A stretch of 64,000 nt of DNA, from positions 434,001 through 498,000 of the forward strand of contig NZ_JAHZMP010000001.1 in NCBI RefSeq assembly GCF_020748465.1. Reading direction: 5' to 3'. Each line of letters starts with the position of its first letter. Position 1 is the first letter of the stretch. The position numbers and the translations under genes are program-made. The stretch comes from Terrisporobacter mayombei. Lineage in GTDB: Bacteria; Bacillota; Clostridia; Peptostreptococcales; Peptostreptococcaceae. Under the pieces are notes generated by a model, which was not told the origin of the DNA, did not search any database, and saw only the letters and a program-made list of their open reading frames with translations. This document shows positions 38,966 through 48,119 of this stretch, in pieces.

Positions 38966-40672
38966 TTATTCTCCTGAAAGTACAATTTGTGGTCTAACTA
39001 AGTAGTTATCTTTTTGCTCTAAAATTTGAGAATTTATAATATACTCTGGCCCATCACTTGTATTAAATGAAAAATAATTTTCACCTATATTAACTTCATC
39101 CATTATATAAGTTGGTGCATATCTAATAATTATTCTAGTTATATATGATGGAGGACAGTGCAGGGTATCCTTAAATCCGCTCTCATAAATTTTAGGTAAT
39201 GCTACAGAACCTTCACATACTTCATCTATATTAATAGATTTTAATACTTTATTTTTTTCATATATTTCTTTACATTTATCTTTATTAATTTTTTGTCTTT
39301 CTACAATTTGAAAATTAGCTAGATGTATGTGCAAACACACATCATCATCACACAGATTTATAAATTCCCATAAAAAAGTTGAACCAACTTTCATAATAAT
39401 ATCTGGAGGATTTAGATATGTCTCATTATTTATAAAATATCCATCTTTACATTCTCCCTTTTTTCGTTCATAAAGAAAAGTAGAAAGTTTATTGGTGTTA
39501 ATTTTCATAGGAGGATATTTTATAAAATTTCTAGGTAAATGATACTCTATCTTTTTACTAATTTTTTTAACTGTAAATTCCATAATATCCTGACACTCGT
39601 CTGAAGAAAATAGATTTTTCATTATAATCTTATCATTTTCTTTATATTTAGAAAAATCTATAAGTAAGTCAATTCTTTCTCCTGGATATAGTACAAAATA
39701 TAACAATTCTTGAGGTTTATCAATATATCCACCATCACTACCTATTTGAATCATATTACTGTTATCAGACAAAGCTATCTTATACGGTCTACTGTTAGAA
39801 CTATTAAGTATATTAAATCTATACAATTGATTTTTTACATTTAAATTAGGCCATACTTTGCCATTAACTAAAATAGTATCACCATAAAACTTATTTATCC
39901 AGTAAGGATGATTTGAATTAGTTTTTTCATTATCATAAAAAAGAGATCCATCTTCATAAAAGGACTTATCCTGAATGGTTAAAGGAATATGATACTCATC
40001 CTTTGGTAAATTATACTTTTCGTCTTTTATAAAATATAAGCCACATAGCCCTGAGTAGACTGAATACCTAGATACCCCTGGACTTTGTTCATAGTACCAA
40101 AGCATAGCACTTCTTTGCTCATTTGTATATTTATAATAATTAGTAGAATAAGTTGGCCCCTTAAGACCTGTTGCTGTATACCAAGCTTTAGGGTGACCAT
40201 CGTAAATTGGAGGTACACATATTCCATGAATATGCATAACTAAAGTAGGAGGCCACTGACCTTCTTTAGAATCACCATCTATATCATTAGACACTATATT
40301 ATTAGGATTAGGCCAAGTAAGTGTCTTGTCAATTTTAAACATGTATTCTCCTAATATTTTATTATTCCATTGTATGTTTGTATTAACATTTTCATCCACT
40401 TCAAACGTAGGTCCTGGAGAATGTTTTACATATTTAATACCTTTATTGTTTTCATCTTTACATAGTCCCCCAAACCCCCATACCTTCGTTTTATTAAAAC
40501 CTTCCGGTAATATTTGTTGATAAAATTCACAGGCATCTATGCTATAATGATGATTTATTTTATCTTCTCTTTTATAAAAAGATGGTACAAAAACAGGTAG
40601 TTTATCTAATTTATTTTTAAATTTAGGAATAAATGATGGATTTAATTTTTTCATAAATATACTAACTTTCAC
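38966..40672 (-). CDS. CotA-like multicopper oxidase fold protein lacking most copper ligands
   Basis: A 568-residue relative of the spore-coat laccase CotA, with three cupredoxin domains. Against CotA, H105 and H107 are kept (MHIHG, H147 and H149) and H422 and H424 are kept (LHIH, H448 and H450). Lost are H153/H155 (LWYYEQS, Y194 and Q196), H419 (V445), H491-C492-H493 (N547-S548-Q549), H497 (Q553) and M502 (L558). The type 1 electron-accepting copper is thus gone and the type 3 pair is dismantled, while the two type 2 ligands remain. It is conserved in length and flanks, so it is a maintained pseudoenzyme rather than a decaying gene. No signal peptide. A start at 40654 (ATG) is possible. Confidence 0.8.
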   Translation of the reverse strand: MKVSIFMKKLNPSFIPKFKNKLDKLPVFVPSFYKREDKINHHYSIDACEFYQQILPEGFNKTKVWGFGGLCKDENNKGIKYVKHSPGPTFEVDENVNTNIQWNNKILGEYMFKIDKTLTWPNPNNIVSNDIDGDSKEGQWPPTLVMHIHGICVPPIYDGHPKAWYTATGLKGPTYSTNYYKYTNEQRSAMLWYYEQSPGVSRYSVYSGLCGLYFIKDEKYNLPKDEYHIPLTIQDKSFYEDGSLFYDNEKTNSNHPYWINKFYGDTILVNGKVWPNLNVKNQLYRFNILNSSNSRPYKIALSDNSNMIQIGSDGGYIDKPQELLYFVLYPGERIDLLIDFSKYKENDKIIMKNLFSSDECQDIMEFTVKKISKKIEYHLPRNFIKYPPMKINTNKLSTFLYERKKGECKDGYFINNETYLNPPDIIMKVGSTFLWEFINLCDDDVCLHIHLANFQIVERQKINKDKCKEIYEKNKVLKSINIDEVCEGSVALPKIYESGFKDTLHCPPSYITRIIIRYAPTYIMDEVNIGENYFSFNTSDGPEYIINSQILEQKDNYLVRPQIVLSGE

Positions 40673-40753
40673 CTACCTTTTAATGTTCTATATAAAAGTA
40701 TTATTCTAATTAAATATATGTTTTTTATTTTTTTTAATTCCTCATATAGACAT

Positions 40754-40796
40754 AAGAAAAACTCTCATGAGAGTGTTTATTTACTATCATGAGAGT
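40754..40796 (-). terminator. Terminator of the cysteine-rich gene
   Basis: ACTCTCATGA pairs with TCATGAGAGT over a 16-base loop; T tract follows on the minus strand. Each arm is itself a palindrome (CTCTCATGAGAG), so alternative folds exist. Confidence 0.7.
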
Positions 40797-40857
40797 GCCT
40801 ATTAGTTACTGTATAAATTAAATTTCAAAAATTTTCAAGTACTTAAGTGACTCTATA

Positions 40858-41274
40858 TTATTTACATTTACAACATTTATTCTTATTAAGGCAATTATTG
40901 TTACAAGTTTTTTTCTTATTACAAATGTCATTTACAAAAGTAGCATTAAATTTAATTGTATTTTTCTTATCTAAGCAACAACACTCTCTTTCACAGCAAC
41001 AATTACCCTTAAGATCGCATATACATTCAAAACAGTGTCCACATTCACATTCAAAAACAAATCTACAGCCTCTCTTGCTTTTTTGGAAATGAATCATATT
41101 ACAAAAGCATCCACATTTGCAACATCGTCTACATTTACAACAACGTCTACATTTACATGATTTTTCACATATATGATCACAATGATGGTTTTCATGATGA
41201 CATTTTTTTTCACAGCAGCAATGTTTTTTATAACTTTTATCTTTACAATAACATTTACGCTTGTCCTTATACAT
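40858..41274 (-). CDS. Cysteine-rich protein (about one quarter Cys), possible coat or metal-binding protein
   Basis: About 138 residues with 36 cysteines and nine His. The Cys are arranged as CCC, CxC and CxxC groups; KCRRCC occurs twice in tandem (from a repeated 18-base unit near 41106-41160). The middle section (RFVFECECGHCFECICDLKGN) is less repetitive, and a C-terminal stretch (NTIKFNATFVND) is almost Cys-free, so it may fold as a beta domain. The ATG at 41274 is preferred (GAGGGG 8 bases before) over a GTG at 41283. Such proteins are typical of spore coats or metal storage. It lies upstream of the pseudo-laccase and radical SAM genes but has its own terminator. Confidence 0.7.
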   Translation of the reverse strand: MYKDKRKCYCKDKSYKKHCCCEKKCHHENHHCDHICEKSCKCRRCCKCRRCCKCGCFCNMIHFQKSKRGCRFVFECECGHCFECICDLKGNCCCERECCCLDKKNTIKFNATFVNDICNKKKTCNNNCLNKNKCCKCK

Positions 41275-41387
41275 ATATTTCACCCCTCATTAAGGATATT
41301 TTTTAGCTATCCTTGATATACTATATGTTAAATTTAAAAAATTTGTTACTATATGTAATATAATTAATTATTTTTATATTTAAAGTC

Positions 41388-41411
41388 AAAAAAAGGAGCT
41401 AAATGCTCCTT
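41388..41411 (-). terminator. Terminator of the 107-residue protein gene
   Basis: AAGGAGC pairs with GCTCCTT over a 5-base loop with a T run on the minus strand; overlaps the stop codon. Confidence 0.82.
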
Positions 41412-41722
41412 TTCAATATTTTTATTTTATTTTGTTGATAATTTTCTCTATTTAATTTTTCTTCTCTGTATTTAATTAATTCATTTATTTTTGTGATATA
41501 AGCAATATTTTCACTTAATCTAATAAGACTTGTAAGGTAATATAAGTCAGTACTTCTTGGTACCTTTTTTCTTATAACTAAGTCAATGGCAGTTTTAGCG
41601 CTTTCAAAACATCTAAGATGAGTATGACCATCCTTAAATATTTTTTTAGTATTATAAGCAATATAGCCATTTTTCACTTGGAAAATGATAAACTCTTTTT
41701 TTTCATAAACTTTATTATACAT
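41399..41722 (-). CDS. Hypothetical protein, 107 residues
   Basis: A basic 107-residue protein with no membrane segment or recognised domain; Lys/Ile/Asn-rich with some Tyr. It contains a short KDGHTHLRCFESAKTAIDLV stretch that looks like a helix with a His/Cys pair. It lies between the polysaccharide deacetylase and the cysteine-rich gene, and its start has a weak AGGA site. Not recognised. Confidence 0.6.
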   Translation of the reverse strand: MYNKVYEKKEFIIFQVKNGYIAYNTKKIFKDGHTHLRCFESAKTAIDLVIRKKVPRSTDLYYLTSLIRLSENIAYITKINELIKYREEKLNRENYQQNKIKILKRSI

Positions 41723-41766
41723 TTAACCAAATCCTTTTAGTCATTGTAATTCAATCTCATTAAATT

Positions 41767-42465
41767 TTATTTACTAATTAATTCTGATACAGTAACAAAT
41801 TTGTATCCTTTTTTCATCATCTCAGGTATTATTGTATCTAATGCTTTTACAGTGTTTTCTGTTGCATAATCATGAAGCAAAATTATGTCTCCATTTTGAG
41901 CTTTATTTATTATAATATCAGAAATTTGTGATGAAGGTGGATTTTTCCAATCTTTAGCATCTATAGTAGTCCAAAGTATTATTTTATACCCACATTCTTT
42001 TGCAATTTCCCCCAGCTTATCCTTACTATAACTTCCATATGGAGGCCTAAATAAAGTTGGTTTTTTTCCTGTTAGTTTAACTAACGTATCTTCACATTCT
42101 TTTATTTCTTTCTTTATATCTTCACTACTTAAGTTGCTAATGTCAGGATGAGTAAATGTATGATTACCTATTTCATGTCCTTCTTTAGCTGCTCTTATTA
42201 ATGGTTCGCTATACCAATTAGCATGCTTTCCTACCACAAAGAAAGTTCCTTTAACATTATATTTATTTAGCACATCTAAAACTTCATGGGTTTCTTTTGG
42301 ATGCGGCCCATCATCAAAGGTTAATGCTATTATTTTTTCTTCTCGTGAACCATTTTTAAAAAATATATCGTTATTTTGTACTAATGAAGATACCTCATAA
42401 TAATTAGGAATTATAATAAACAAGGTTATCATAAATAATAAAATGCTTTTAACTTTAGATGTCAT
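41767..42465 (-). CDS. Polysaccharide deacetylase, probably exported
   Basis: A 232-residue carbohydrate esterase 4. An N-terminal hydrophobic helix (residues 5-20) acts as signal or anchor. The NodB domain has the five usual motifs: TFDDGPHP (catalytic base and metal Asp), HTFTHPDIS (metal His pair), RPPYGSYS, a TIDAKDW block and LLHDY with the catalytic His. It removes acetyl groups from chitin-like or peptidoglycan sugars. It begins 24 bases after the CAP protein stop, so the two form an operon. Confidence 0.9.
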   Translation of the reverse strand: MTSKVKSILLFMITLFIIIPNYYEVSSLVQNNDIFFKNGSREEKIIALTFDDGPHPKETHEVLDVLNKYNVKGTFFVVGKHANWYSEPLIRAAKEGHEIGNHTFTHPDISNLSSEDIKKEIKECEDTLVKLTGKKPTLFRPPYGSYSKDKLGEIAKECGYKIILWTTIDAKDWKNPPSSQISDIIINKAQNGDIILLHDYATENTVKALDTIIPEMMKKGYKFVTVSELISK

Positions 42466-42489
42466 TATAGTCTTACTTCCTTCCTTGTA

Positions 42490-43488
42490 TTAACCAAAAA
42501 AGTTTTCTGTGTAGTAAGTTTTATATTTCCCTCCAAATACAACTCCTACACCGATATATTTATAATTCCCCAAAATATTTTTTCTATGACCCTCTGAATT
42601 CATCCATCCATTATGAACAAATATAGCACTTGTTTGGCCAACTGCAATATTTTCTCCTGCGCTTAAATAATTAATGCCTTCTTTTTCCATTCTATCAAAT
42701 GGAGTTTCATTTTTTAAATTTACATGATCAAAAAAATCGTTATTTTTCATATCTTCACTATGTTTTCTAGCACATATAGTTGCTTTTTCATCATAAGATA
42801 ATTTATTTAAATTATCTTTATATCGTGTACTATTTACTAAGTCTATTATTTGATACATAAAACTTTTTTCTATATCCTTATCTTGTGGAGCATATATATT
42901 TTTTATTTCATCTTCACAAGATTTTTCAATTATTTGATAAGCACAAATTTTATTTTTATTAAACTTATCATAGAACACTGTAATATACTTTTTATTTTTA
43001 TATATGATGCTATACTCGTCATTAGAGGATATTTCATATTTTATATTTCCTTTATTTCTATACTTTAATGCTTTATAATTTTCTTTTATATCTTTTATAT
43101 CTTTGTTGATATAAATCCCTTCGTTTTCACAAGAATCAATATTATTTGTAAATAAAGCTACTACTTTATTATTCTTTATTCCTACCATAACAAAATTTTC
43201 TTTATAAGCATTGTACACATACCAATTAAAGTTATACTCACTTTTGTCTATTCTATTCGGTTGATTTATTCTTTTTATAACAGAATCTTTTGAATCACCT
43301 ATTTTAATTTTTTTAAAGTTATATACTTTTTTTGTATTAGTTTCTTTATTATCATCTTTTTCAATTCTTATTTCTGAATCTTTTTTCAAAAATTTTTCTT
43401 CTATTGCATTTCTAATTTCCATAAAATAACCTGCATTATAAAAAAACACCAGAAATATCACCAGAAATATAGATATTATTTTCTTCAA
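42490..43488 (-). CDS. CAP-domain (SCP/PR-1) surface protein
   Basis: A 332-residue protein. A signal anchor occupies residues 3-20. A CAP-associated N-terminal domain follows (residues about 50-190, DSVIKRINQPNRID then YNFNWYVY). The CAP domain (residues about 205-332) shows the usual blocks KHSEDM, FFDHVN (metal His), GENIAVG and NSEGHRKNIL. Clostridial CAP proteins are secreted and often spore-associated, of unclear function. TTG start behind AAAGGG. Same strand and near the deacetylase. Confidence 0.88.
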   Translation of the reverse strand: MKKIISIFLVIFLVFFYNAGYFMEIRNAIEEKFLKKDSEIRIEKDDNKETNTKKVYNFKKIKIGDSKDSVIKRINQPNRIDKSEYNFNWYVYNAYKENFVMVGIKNNKVVALFTNNIDSCENEGIYINKDIKDIKENYKALKYRNKGNIKYEISSNDEYSIIYKNKKYITVFYDKFNKNKICAYQIIEKSCEDEIKNIYAPQDKDIEKSFMYQIIDLVNSTRYKDNLNKLSYDEKATICARKHSEDMKNNDFFDHVNLKNETPFDRMEKEGINYLSAGENIAVGQTSAIFVHNGWMNSEGHRKNILGNYKYIGVGVVFGGKYKTYYTENFFG

Positions 43489-43537
43489 AAAATCACCCTT
43501 TCAAATTAAAGTGAAATAAAAAACAACTTCACTAGTA

Positions 43538-43566
43538 TTAAAAAAGCTTTATCATAAGATAAAGCT
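43538..43566 (-). terminator. Terminator of the MORN-protein gene
   Basis: AGCTTTATC pairs with GATAAAGCT over 4 bases; T run on the minus strand; overlaps the stop codon. Confidence 0.87.
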
Positions 43567-44368
43567 ATAATTTAACACAAAATAATTCGTCTAAACTTCT
43601 TCCAAAAACAGATGGCTTATCAAATTTCCATGTTCCTTCATAAATTAATTCTCCATTTAAATAAAAAGTACCTTGTCCATGTTTTTTGCCATGCATGAAC
43701 TCTCCCTCATATCTTTTATCTTCACTCCAAATATAAGTTCCAAATCCATGTATTAGATTATTTTTCCACTGTCCCTCATAAATAATGTTTCCATTACAAT
43801 CAAAACATTGACCTTCTCCATCCATCTTTCCTTCTTTAAACTCTCCATTGTATTTTACGTTATCACTCCACGTAAATATTCCGGTTCCATGTTTTTTACC
43901 ATCTTTCCATTCACCTATGTATTCATCTCCATTAGAATAACTCATTTGGCCTATTCCATTCATTAAGTCACCCTTGAATTTTCCTAAATAAAGGTTGCCA
44001 TTTTCAAATTTGCATTCACCAATACCCTCTCTTAAGTTATTTTCAAATTCACCCAGATATTCCATGATAACTTTACCATCATTATACATTGCATAATAGC
44101 CCCTACCATGTAATTCATTTTTCTCTATTTTTCCTATATATTTATCTCCGTTTGAAAAATAGTAAATCTTATCCTTGCTACATGAAAATTCGTCTTCTTC
44201 ATTTAATTCTTCTTTTTCTACTAAAGACATTTCTTCCTCAGTTGCTACAGCTTGTTTTTTTTCTGCTTTTCTTTTCATACTTTCAACTGATTTAATCGTT
44301 TTTTTATAGATATTAACCTCACTTAAGTAATCTTTATATATATTAACAAAATCTTTTGATATACTCAT
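43565..44368 (-). CDS. MORN-repeat protein
   Basis: About 267 residues. Residues about 65-255 hold roughly eight MORN repeats of about 23 residues (YIGEWKDGKKHGTGIFTW is one), preceded by a charged helix. No membrane segment. MORN repeats form flat beta hairpins that bind membranes or proteins. The ATG at 44368 has GGGGG 6 bases before it; the one at 44374 overlaps that site. It belongs to the run of repeat-scaffold genes (WG, TPR) with PP2C and VanW at 45603-52125. Confidence 0.85.
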   Translation of the reverse strand: MSISKDFVNIYKDYLSEVNIYKKTIKSVESMKRKAEKKQAVATEEEMSLVEKEELNEEDEFSCSKDKIYYFSNGDKYIGKIEKNELHGRGYYAMYNDGKVIMEYLGEFENNLREGIGECKFENGNLYLGKFKGDLMNGIGQMSYSNGDEYIGEWKDGKKHGTGIFTWSDNVKYNGEFKEGKMDGEGQCFDCNGNIIYEGQWKNNLIHGFGTYIWSEDKRYEGEFMHGKKHGQGTFYLNGELIYEGTWKFDKPSVFGRSLDELFCVKL

Positions 44369-44538
44369 CTTCATCCCCCATTTTCTCTATGGTATTTCTT
44401 ATATATTATTATAAAGTAATAGAAATTTTTTTTCCATACTTACTTAGTTTTATAATTGTATATATACGTATTTTATTAATTCTTATAGATATTATAATAT
44501 AAACTGTATATAAAAGTTTCTATCTTTATTTTAAATTA

Positions 44539-44565
44539 ATAAAAGCCAGAACATAGTCTGGCTTT
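44539..44565 (-). terminator. Terminator of the YitT-family gene
   Basis: AAAGCCAGA pairs with TCTGGCTTT over a 6-base loop; lies 4 bases before the YitT stop codon. Confidence 0.78.
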
Positions 44566-44568
44566 ACT

Positions 44569-45435
44569 TTATAAGAATTTTTCTTTAAATCCTTTACCCT
44601 TAACTTCATTTATATCATTAACTGAAATAAAAGCTCTATCATCATATTTTAATGCTATCTCTTTTATTTTTGGAATTTCCCTAGATAAAACTACACAATA
44701 AATAATTTTTTTCTTTTCATGAGTATATCCACCTTCTGCATTTAAAAATGTTACTCCTCTAACTAAATTATCCATAATCTCAGCTGCTATTGGTTCTGAA
44801 TTATTAGAAAATACCATAACTGCTTTTTCATCATTTAATGCATCCTTTATATAACTCATAACTTGAGCATTTATAAACATTGAAATCAAAGTATATAAAG
44901 CTAAATTTGCTCCAAATAATAAAGAACTTACAGATACAATGGCTAAATTTGTTCCGAAACTAGTAGTTTTCATCGCAATATTTAATTTATTCTTTAGGAT
45001 TGCGCCTAGTATATCTGTGCCTCCAAGAGATGATTTTGTTCTAAATACGAGCCCATTACCTATTCCGCATAATATTCCACCATACACACTTTGCAGTAGT
45101 ATATCATCAATTGGAATAATATTTCCTATGTCTTGCGTTATACCAATAATTACAGAAAAAAGTATCATATTTATTAGACTTGTAATTAAAAAATCTTTCT
45201 CTAAAAATATAAATCCTAGAATAAAAATAGGTACATTAATAAGAAACGTAATTAATCCAACATTTATATTAGATAAGTAATTAATTGCTGTTGATACACC
45301 AGCTACTCCTCCACTTAACAAATGTGCCTGTCTTAAGAAACCATTTACACCAATGGACATAATTGTAATACCCACTATTATTATTGAGTACCTTACATAA
45401 ATATTGTCATGCTCCATTGTATTAACCTTACTCAT
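44569..45435 (-). CDS. YitT-family membrane protein
   Basis: A 288-residue protein. Five to six hydrophobic helices with SGGVAGVSTAINY and FRTKSSLGGTDILGAI (both YitT signatures) cover residues 10-200; a soluble DUF2179 domain (residues about 210-288, YCVVLSREIPKIK) follows. Members are inner-membrane proteins of unknown transport role, widespread in Firmicutes. GGAGGG precedes the ATG. Stands alone between terminators. Confidence 0.9.
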   Translation of the reverse strand: MSKVNTMEHDNIYVRYSIIIVGITIMSIGVNGFLRQAHLLSGGVAGVSTAINYLSNINVGLITFLINVPIFILGFIFLEKDFLITSLINMILFSVIIGITQDIGNIIPIDDILLQSVYGGILCGIGNGLVFRTKSSLGGTDILGAILKNKLNIAMKTTSFGTNLAIVSVSSLLFGANLALYTLISMFINAQVMSYIKDALNDEKAVMVFSNNSEPIAAEIMDNLVRGVTFLNAEGGYTHEKKKIIYCVVLSREIPKIKEIALKYDDRAFISVNDINEVKGKGFKEKFL

Positions 45436-45602
45436 AAAACACCCTCCAAATAAATAAAACGAATTGTAACAAACATATTTCTTGTTTTTTACATTACTAT
45501 ATTATCATATTTCTTCCAACTATGCATGATTTATTTCATTTTTTTTTCAAAGGGAAATTTTGCATTCAATACATTTTTAATACAAAGTCTCTATTTTCAT
45601 AT

Positions 45603-46556
45603 TTATTTCATAGATCCACCTATAATGAATTTTCCACTTTTATCAATGTAGTTATTTTTACTTTCATTAATTTGAGCATACCCTTCTAGAAAATCAGATG
45701 CAGATTTAAACACGGGTTTGATTACCATTTGTCCCTCTTTATTAATAAAACCCCAATGCCCTTGTGAAAAATGACTTTTTTTTACATTCACCCTGGCTAA
45801 TCCTTCATTAAAGCTACATGCATAATCAAATTTTGTATCAATAACTAATTTGCCTAATTTATCTATATATCCCCATTTATTATTAATACATACTGGAGCC
45901 AAATCTTCTTTGAAGCTCTTTGCTTTATCATATAAATAGTCAATAACTAGTTTTCCATTTTTATCTATATATCCCCACTTATTATCTTTTCTAACACTAG
46001 CTAAATTTTGTGAAAAGTCAGATCCCATAATAAAATCTCCATCTATAATTATGTTTCCACTTTTATCTATATAACCATATCTATTTTTAATTTCTACTAA
46101 AGCTCTTTCGTCATAAAAGTTATTTACATAAGAAAAAATAGGATCTATAACCATATCTCCTTGCTTATTTATAAATCCCCACTTTTTATTTAACCTAACT
46201 CCACAAAGGCCTTCATTAAAGTTTAAAGCTGCTCTATACTGAGGTTTTATCTCCTGTTCTAAGTTCCCATTAAAAAATCCATATTTACCATCTATTCGAA
46301 TTTTTGATAGCCCTTCACAAAACTGATTTGCGCTTTCAAGCTGCAAAAATAAATTTGTAATGCCCTTATTGTCTATATATCCAAAAACCCACTTTGTATT
46401 ATTCCTTATTTTTTTTATATAAGTAACAATGCAGTAGCCTTCTTTAAACCTACTAGAAACATAGTTATATTTAGGTTTAATAGCCATATTATACCCACTA
46501 TCAATAAACCCATACTTACCATCTCTTAGTATTGGCAAAATCAACTCCCTACTCAT
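45603..46556 (-). CDS. WG-repeat protein
   Basis: A 317-residue protein built from about eight WG (KWG-type) repeats of 35-45 residues, each with a GYID or GFIN core (for example KWGYIDKNGKLVIDYLYDKA). It has no signal peptide or membrane helix. The repeats form a beta-propeller-like scaffold of unknown partner. AGGAGAG precedes the ATG. Lies next to the TPR/VanW/PP2C run; that the genes act together is inference. Confidence 0.88.
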   Translation of the reverse strand: MSRELILPILRDGKYGFIDSGYNMAIKPKYNYVSSRFKEGYCIVTYIKKIRNNTKWVFGYIDNKGITNLFLQLESANQFCEGLSKIRIDGKYGFFNGNLEQEIKPQYRAALNFNEGLCGVRLNKKWGFINKQGDMVIDPIFSYVNNFYDERALVEIKNRYGYIDKSGNIIIDGDFIMGSDFSQNLASVRKDNKWGYIDKNGKLVIDYLYDKAKSFKEDLAPVCINNKWGYIDKLGKLVIDTKFDYACSFNEGLARVNVKKSHFSQGHWGFINKEGQMVIKPVFKSASDFLEGYAQINESKNNYIDKSGKFIIGGSMK

Positions 46557-46640
46557 CTAATCTCTCCTAAAAATAATAATCTTTCTATATCTTATTATTT
46601 TTTTAACTTACATATACTAAAATAAAATTTCTGCGCCAAT

Positions 46641-46678
46641 AAAAAAAGATATAGCTTAAAATTTTAACCTATATCTTT
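46641..46678 (-). terminator. Terminator of the first TPR gene
   Basis: AAAGATATAG pairs with CTATATCTTT; T run on the minus strand; just past the stop codon. Confidence 0.82.
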
Positions 46679-46688
46679 CTACATCTTA

Positions 46689-48119
46689 TTATTTTTTTAA
46701 AATATTTTTTACTTTTTCAGTCACAAGATAACTACTATCTGGATCTTCATATCTTAAGGAATAGAAACAATCTTTTGCTTTTTTCAATTGATTATTTTCA
46801 TAGTATAACATTCCCATTCTATAATAAGAATCATCGAAATATTCATAAGATTTAGTAAATGTATTAACATATCTTTGATAATAAGAGATGGCTTCATTAT
46901 CTTTATTTAATTTTTCATAGCATAAACCTGATTGATAAATAGATGCTGATTTAAAAGTACCATTTTTACTGTTTTCAATTGCCAATTTAAAATATTTTAA
47001 AGCTTTTTCATAATCTCCAGCTTTTTCATATGAAATACCCTTCATAAATAAAGCTTCTTCACCTTGCTTTATTAATTTAGCATCTTCTGCCTTTTGTTTT
47101 GCATCATCTAATTCATTATTTGTTTTATCTAAATCTTCTTCTTTTTTAGATATTTCATTTTCTTTCTTTTCTAACTCATTATCTTTAACACTTAACTCAT
47201 TTTCTTTTTCAGAAATTGCTTCCTGCTTTTTACTTAGCTCGTCATGAAGCTTGTCTAATTTGTTCTTGCTATATATTGCTGTAGCTCCAATAACTACAAT
47301 TAATAATCCAACTATAATGTAAGCCATATTTTTCTTTTTACTCAGTATATTTTTATGTTCTTTTAACTTTTCAATTTGTTTATTTTCTTTTTTAGTTACT
47401 GCCACAGAAAATTCTTCTTCATTTATAGGGTCATGATCTTTATCAAATAGATAATTATCTGCATCTACAAATCTAAGTCTATCTAATAATTCTTCCTTTT
47501 CTTTAGTTTTACCCATCTTCTCATATAATAATATTAATATTACATATGGTTCAATAAGTTCAGGATCTTCTAATATTAAAGAGTCAAATATTTCCATAGA
47601 CTCTTCATTCATTTCTTCATTAATAAACCTAATAGAGTGATTATATCTTTCTAAGAACACTTTAAATTTCCTTGAAGATAATTTGTCTACATATTTCCTT
47701 GATAATTCATTATTTCCATAACACTGAGCTGTGTAAAAACTTTCAAAAGCTTTTGCAAAGTCACATTTTAGTAATTTTAAAAGACCTCTTAAATTTAAAA
47801 TATCTTCATCTTTAGGATTAAGTTGTAATGCCTCATCTACCAATTTAATGGCTGTTGTTATGTAACTCTTTTGTGCTAACTCCAATGCATTATTATACTT
47901 ATTATAAGACTCTAGTTTTATTTCCTTTGGCAACACATTAGTATGTGCTTTTAACTCCTGCTGTAAATTAAGTATTGTTTCATCTTTATAGTTTGATGTA
48001 ACATAAGACTGTTTTAATGCCTTTAAAGTTTCATTATTTTCATCTTCATCTATCTCAAAGAAAGTAAAGTCACTATTTTTTTCTTCAATTAAATCTATAT
48101 TTAGAATTTTTCTAGGCAT
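46689..48119 (-). CDS. TPR membrane protein with central coiled coil
   Basis: A 476-residue protein. TPR-like helices occupy residues about 70-230; a transmembrane helix lies at about 267-285 (NMAYIIVGLLIVVIGATAIY); a heptad-rich coiled coil (residues about 290-345) leads into a second TPR set (residues 355-470, AISYYQRYVN). One side faces the cytoplasm, the other is outside. The ATG at 48119 has no ribosome site; a perfect GGGAGGAG at 48162-48169 stands 6 bases before an in-frame ATT at 48155, which may be the real start (12 residues longer). See findings. Confidence 0.8.
   Translation of the reverse strand: MPRKILNIDLIEEKNSDFTFFEIDEDENNETLKALKQSYVTSNYKDETILNLQQELKAHTNVLPKEIKLESYNKYNNALELAQKSYITTAIKLVDEALQLNPKDEDILNLRGLLKLLKCDFAKAFESFYTAQCYGNNELSRKYVDKLSSRKFKVFLERYNHSIRFINEEMNEESMEIFDSLILEDPELIEPYVILILLYEKMGKTKEKEELLDRLRFVDADNYLFDKDHDPINEEEFSVAVTKKENKQIEKLKEHKNILSKKKNMAYIIVGLLIVVIGATAIYSKNKLDKLHDELSKKQEAISEKENELSVKDNELEKKENEISKKEEDLDKTNNELDDAKQKAEDAKLIKQGEEALFMKGISYEKAGDYEKALKYFKLAIENSKNGTFKSASIYQSGLCYEKLNKDNEAISYYQRYVNTFTKSYEYFDDSYYRMGMLYYENNQLKKAKDCFYSLRYEDPDSSYLVTEKVKNILKK

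Noticed and set aside
40760-40796. The two CTCTCATGAGAG-type palindromes as an operator pair
   Set aside because: They pair with each other in a good stem with a T run beyond the stop of the cysteine-rich gene, so a terminator explains them.
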